Translations under genes and position numbers: made by a program
Shown: positions 43,909-48,042 of the stretch, piece by piece
Layout of the letters: the number at the start of each line of letters is the position of its first letter
Numbering within the stretch: position 1 is the first letter of the stretch
Source of the DNA: Methanohalophilus profundi
GTDB taxonomy: Archaea > Halobacteriota > Methanosarcinia > Methanosarcinales > Methanosarcinaceae
Direction of reading: 5' to 3'
Length of the DNA: 48,042 nucleotides
Assembly (NCBI RefSeq): GCF_004137855.1
Contig: NZ_QBKB01000002.1
Coordinates: forward strand, 1,153,316 to 1,201,357
Notes under the pieces: generated by a model
The model's input: only the letters and a program-made list of their open reading frames with translations
Database searches by the model: none
Told to the model about the DNA's origin: nothing

Positions 43909-44544
43909 TCACCATATGGTCCGGGATGTGCGCATTGAAAGCTGGATCTGGCGGTTGGCATCACTTTTTACCACCGGGCCATGGCCGGGATAGAGGGTTT
44001 CTACATCTATTTCTGCCAGCTTTTCTATGGATTCTGTGAGTTGTCTGGCTGAGCCTCCTTCAAAATCCGTGCGCCCAAATCCGCCGGATGCAAAGACTGT
44101 GTCGCCCGAGAACAGGCTTTTGGAAAAAGGTTCGTAGAGACATATGCCTCCGGGAGTGTGGCCGGGTGTGTGGATTATCTAAAGGGCTTCGATTTCGTCT
44201 AATTTGATCATATCCCCATCTTCATAGAGAATATCCGGCTCAATAGCAGGCGCTTTCTGGCCGAAGAATGTTGATACGCTTCCCATATCATCCGCAAGCA
44301 TGGGCTCATCTGCCCTGTGGACACCGACCTTTGCCCCACTGAGCTCCACAAGCAGAGGCACAGCAGCTGTATGATCATAGTGGCAGTGAGTCAGGATTAT
44401 CAGTTCCAGTTTACTGAGGTCTATATGACTTTCAATTTCCCGGGCAAGTCTTTCTCCGTTCAGCCCGGTATCGATGAGGATACTGTCATTTATAAGGTAG
44501 GAGTTTGCATCATTGGTGGTGGCATTGCATTGTATGACTTTCAT
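43909..44544 (-). CDS. Metallo-beta-lactamase-fold hydrolase with in-frame TAG
   Basis: 211 residues if the TAG at 44179-44181 (codon 122) is read through. Starts at ATG 44544 with AAAGGGA upstream. The zinc motif THCHYDHT (HxHxDH) lies near residue 57. The frame reaches DEIEAL, meets TAG, and continues in the same frame with IIHTPGHTPGGICLY, LFSGDTVFASGGFGRTDF and YPGHGP, supplying the second and third histidine ligands and the conserved Asp, up to TGA at 43909. Homologs have Glu, Lys or similar at the interrupted place in LxVIHTPGHT. Glyoxalase-II-like thioester hydrolase by family. Pyrrolysine or amber suppression would give full length; otherwise only the first half would be made, with no second zinc site. 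Confidence 0.85.
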
Positions 44545-44554
44545 GTAAATCCCT

Positions 44555-45312
44555 TTAGATTTTGAATGCGGTATAGGTATTTTTCCGTGTGATTTCTGCC
44601 ACATCGGCAGGTTCCATGTCCTTTATTTCTGCGATTGTATTTATCGAATCGACCAGGAATGTGGGTTCATTACGTCCTTTGCGCGGTGAAAGATAAGGGC
44701 TGTCTGTTTCTATCAGCATGAGTTCTTCAGATACTGTGGCAGCGATTTCTTTGTGATGGCTGGAGAAGCAAACCAGGGTAGGTATGGATATATAGTGGCC
44801 GGCATCAGTTATTTTTTTCATTGTTTCAAGGGATCCTCCATAACAGTGAAAGATCACCCTGTCCAGATGGCCTGCCATTGCAAGCGCTTCTTCCTCGGCG
44901 TCCCTGCCATGGATAACCAGCGGTTTTGCATGGTTCTCTGCAATCCTGATGACCTGTTTAAATACTTCTCTCTGTTTTTGCGTAAAGGTTCATCGGTGCA
45001 GTGGTAATAGTCCATCCCTGCTTCTCCGATTCCTATGACTGTGGGGGCATACTCATCAAGCTGGGAAAGGACTTCCAGTACCCTGTCTTTATCGGGGTTG
45101 GTGGCGAGCATGGGGCTTAACCCTATTGTTGGGTGGATGCAGTCATGGGTTTTGGCCAGTTCAAGGGTTGAAAAGTTGGTTTTCAGGTCAACACCCGAGT
45201 TGATCATTTCCTTTACCCCAGCTTCCTGTGCATGGAGGATAACCTCTTCCCTGTCGCGGTTGAACTTGGAAATATCAAGATGACAGTGTGAATCAATAAA
45301 ATAAGGTAACAT
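44555..45312 (-). CDS. tatD: TatD-family metal-dependent DNase (frame interrupted at 44975-44979)
   Basis: About 252 residues once joined. The first frame has the metal ligands FIDSHCHLD and IGEAGMDYYHCTDEP; after PLRKN it loses the family pattern. Adding one base to the T5 (+ strand, 44975-44979; A5 in the gene) gives RKKQREVFKQVIRIAENHAK, then PLVIHGRDAEEEALAMAGHL, continuing in the second frame to FHCYGGS, IPTLVCFSSHH and LIETDSPYLSP and stop 44555. ATG 45312 has GTGAGG upstream; GTG 45321 overlaps the leuA stop. Reads as 3'-5' DNase. Operon with leuA, MBL-fold and YgiQ genes. Confidence 0.83.
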
Positions 45313-45317
45313 GTTCC

Positions 45318-46860
45318 TCACTTCTGGAGGAGCATGTTAATAGCGGTTACGAGTGCTTCAACGGATGCATATACAATATCTGCACTTGCCGAACGTGCGG
45401 ATACTATCCGTCCGTTTTCATCCTGTACGCCGACTATCACTTCTGCAACGGCATCCGAACCTCCGGTTACCGCTTCAATGCGGAAGTCATGGATGCTTAT
45501 GGTGGCGTGTTCCCCGATTATACCGGTTACTGCCTTGAGTGCTGCATCAACGGGTCCGATTCCGATGTTTGAAAGAATCTTTTCTTCATCGTTAACCAGT
45601 GCTTTCACAACTGCTGTAGGTGTTGTGACATTACCCGTCATTACAGATAGCTCTTTGAGGTCTATTGCAGGCTTGCCCATTGGTTTGTGCATTACTGCAC
45701 AGGCAATTGCGTACAGGTCGGCATCTGTCAGGCGTTTGCCCTTGTCTGCTATTGTTTTAACCTTCTCTATGATGTGATTGAGTTGTTCATCATTGGGGTT
45801 AAGGTTGGCAGCTTCAAGGGATCTGCGTACTGCATGTTTGCCGGCATGTTTGCCCAGCACGATACGGCGCGTGTGGCCCACCATCTTTGGGGTCATTATG
45901 CCCGGTTCAAAGGTATCAGAATTCTCAAGGACACCATGGGTATGGATTCCTGATTCATGCGCAAATGCATTCTCGCCAACAACCGGACGATGGGCTGTAA
46001 TAGGAACGGTTGTATAACGTTCGACCATTCGTGCGGTTTCAACGATATATTCTGTATTGATATTCAGGTTGGCGCCGTATATGGATTTGAGGCTCATGAC
46101 CGTTTCCGCCAGGTCTGCATTGCCAGCTCTTTCACCAAGGCCATTTATCGTCACCTGTGCCTGGTTGGCGCCCGCTTCAATTGCCATCAGACTGTTTGCC
46201 ACAGCAAGCCCGAAGTCGTTGTGGCAGTGTGTATCGATTGGTATACTGATCTGCTGGCGAAGATCACTTATCATATTGTACATGCCCGATGGGGACATGA
46301 CGCCCACGGTGTCCGGCACATTGATGATGTCACAACCGGCTTCCTCTGCTGCCCTGTAGATTGCTACAAGGTAGTCGATATCGGTCCGGGTGGCATCCAT
46401 GGCAGAAAACATGCATCTGAGTCCATGGTCTTTTACATATCCCACGGCCTCGGTGGCCATTTGTTGCACTTCCTCACGACTTTTGCGTATGGTGTGTTCC
46501 CTCTGGATGTCCGATGTGGAGACGAAGGTGTGCACCATGTCCACTCCTGCGTCTATACAGGCGTCGATATCCTTTGTGAGCACCCGGGCAAGGCCACAGA
46601 CCTCTGAAGTTAGGCCTGCATCGGCTATGGATTTAACCGACTCCTTGTCTCCTTCGGATGCTATTGGAAAACCTGCTTCAATCGTATCTACCCCAAGCTT
46701 ATCAAGCTGAGTTGCAATACTGAGCTTCTGTTTTGGGGTTAGGGATACACCAGGGGTTTGTTCCCCGTCGCGAAGAGTAGTATCAAAAATGGTTATTTCT
46801 TTATTTCTAATCGATTCAGCGCTGTAAAAAGCGATCCCTCAGTTGATTCTTCGCATACAT
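45318..46860 (-). CDS. leuA: 2-isopropylmalate synthase family (LeuA/CimA); start interrupted near 46826-46830
   Basis: About 513 residues. Claisen-type condensation of acetyl-CoA with a 2-oxo acid. The catalytic barrel begins ITIFDTTLRDGEQTPGVSL, encoded upstream of the first in-frame GTG (46583) and in the same frame; HCHNDFGLAVANS and NGLGERAGNADL are metal and active sites, and the C-terminal 120 residues are the LeuA dimer regulatory domain, which AksA lacks. The frame has no ATG, GTG or TTG between the TGA at 46839-46841 and 46583. Removing one base from the A5 (+ strand 46826-46830) connects ATG 46860 through FYSAESIRNKEI. TATA-like aaatataaatag lies around 46895-46906. LeuA versus citramalate synthase cannot be settled here. 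Confidence 0.85.
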
Positions 46861-46957
46861 AATAAATCCCGCAAATTACTTTGCTTTTCTACTATTTATA
46901 TTTGCGTGTTATTTATGTTTGGATTCAGGGAATCCATGTGAGGGCCTTGTCACGAAA

Positions 46958-46969
46958 TCTATATATATT
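46958..46969 (+). promoter_or_regulatory. rRNA operon promoter P1, TATA element
   Basis: cgaaatct followed by atatatatta gives a purine-rich BRE and a TATA box, about 350 bases before the 16S start. Divergent from the leuA promoter. Predicted transcription start near 46990. Confidence 0.45.
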
Positions 46970-47060
46970 ATGGTGGTATCTTAGGGCTGCTTTCGATGAC
47001 CTGATTCATGCGCGAACCTTGCTGGTTTGTCGTGTGAATTGTTCCGGCTTTGCCGGATCA

Positions 47061-47074
47061 GAAGGTTTATATAC
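47061..47074 (+). promoter_or_regulatory. rRNA operon promoter P2, BRE/TATA element
   Basis: gaaggtttatatacc combines a BRE-like GAAGG with a strong TATA box about 245 bases before the 16S start, the best archaeal promoter in the leader. Predicted start near 47097. Confidence 0.55.
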
Positions 47075-47186
47075 CAAAAGCGATATTCATGTGTTCCCGC
47101 ACAATACGTGTGTGGAAACATAATCACCTTCATATCAATGGAGACAGGAGATAACAATTCTGTCTGACTCACGCAATGGCAGTTCG

Positions 47187-47218
47187 GTGAATTCTGATCG
47201 TTAGTATTAAGAATTCAC
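47187..47218 (+). other. Hairpin in the 16S leader (GTGAATTCT...AGAATTCAC)
   Basis: Perfect nine-base arms at 47187-47195 and 47210-47218 with a 14-base loop lie 94 bases before the 16S gene. Archaeal pre-16S leaders form a long processing stem with the 3' flank cut at a bulge-helix-bulge; this is a separate local hairpin. The stretch 46861-47311 otherwise holds only the two promoters and no gene. Confidence 0.5.
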
Positions 47219-47311
47219 TGTGCAGGGCCTTTAATCAGCATCATGTTGTTTAACAGGTACCCTGCCAACAATTTCCTTTAACCTTCAAAAGGTGTGCTAG
47301 AAATAATTAAA

Positions 47312-48042
<731 letters not shown>

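Noticed and set aside
46839..46841. TGA before the leuA conserved region as a selenocysteine codon
   Set aside because: Methanosarcinaceae do not use selenocysteine, no SECIS-like structure was seen, and a one-base homopolymer change from ATG 46860 explains the region better.

Overview
The window comes from a methylotrophic methanogen of the Methanosarcinaceae, most likely a Methanohalophilus-like halotolerant species. The evidence is an archaeal 16S rRNA 5' end at the right edge, a 5S rRNA 3' end at the left edge, methanogen-only genes (AtwA/component A2, methanogenesis marker 14, MfnB, NrpR, an FrhB-family F420 protein), archaeal ether-lipid enzymes (GGGPS and a UbiA-type DGGGPS), archaeosine synthase, an acidic proteome and TATA-box promoters. 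Both rRNA genes are on the + strand, so the window is the roughly 47 kb between two rRNA operons in the same orientation.

Layout. 1-828: 5S end and an AT-rich spacer with a decayed gene end resembling a catalase C-terminus. 829-6048: family B DNA polymerase (frame interrupted), a LolC/FtsX-like permease and enolase. 6200-10117: an HTH regulator, then a four-gene minus-strand operon encoding a cell-surface repeat protein, a CetZ-like tubulin, a LolD/FtsE-like ATPase and a PPC-domain protein. 10195-12940: de novo NAD genes (nadC divergent from nadX-nadA) with a symmetric repeat between them. 12956-19582: DGGGPS, HARP (protein-only RNase P), MfnB, a HisA-like protein, thymidylate kinase, small zinc ribbons, DUF166, marker 14 and thioredoxin. 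19727-23428: a zinc ribbon/Mrr nuclease pair, a radical SAM protein and a YHS-FrhB protein. 23500-31533: gatCAB, L40e, GGGPS, component A2, a phasin-like protein and UbiB. 31595-35656: NrpR, leuB, leuD, a dolichol-kinase-like membrane protein, and a GGAA-N6-TTCC (NrpR-type) site before a UPF0058 gene. 35664-46860: RimI, archaeosine synthase, a GlcD/GlcF-like oxidase, a hybrid histidine kinase, YgiQ-type radical SAM, a metallo-beta-lactamase-fold hydrolase, TatD and a LeuA-family synthase. The 16S leader and gene follow.

Two patterns stand out. First, two genes (the GlcF-like Fe-S subunit and the metallo-beta-lactamase-fold protein) contain an in-frame TAG, after which the same frame continues with conserved sequence, while every terminal stop codon I read in the window is TAA or TGA. 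In a lineage that decodes UAG as pyrrolysine this suggests two pyrrolysine-containing proteins outside the methylamine methyltransferases. Second, six genes (polB, yhs-frhB, nrpR, the histidine kinase, tatD, leuA) need a one-base change at a short homopolymer to restore their family sequence. That number points first to sequencing or assembly errors, although the polB site is a textbook -1 slippery heptamer and deserves a check.

No tRNA gene, CRISPR array, insertion sequence or prophage was recognised.
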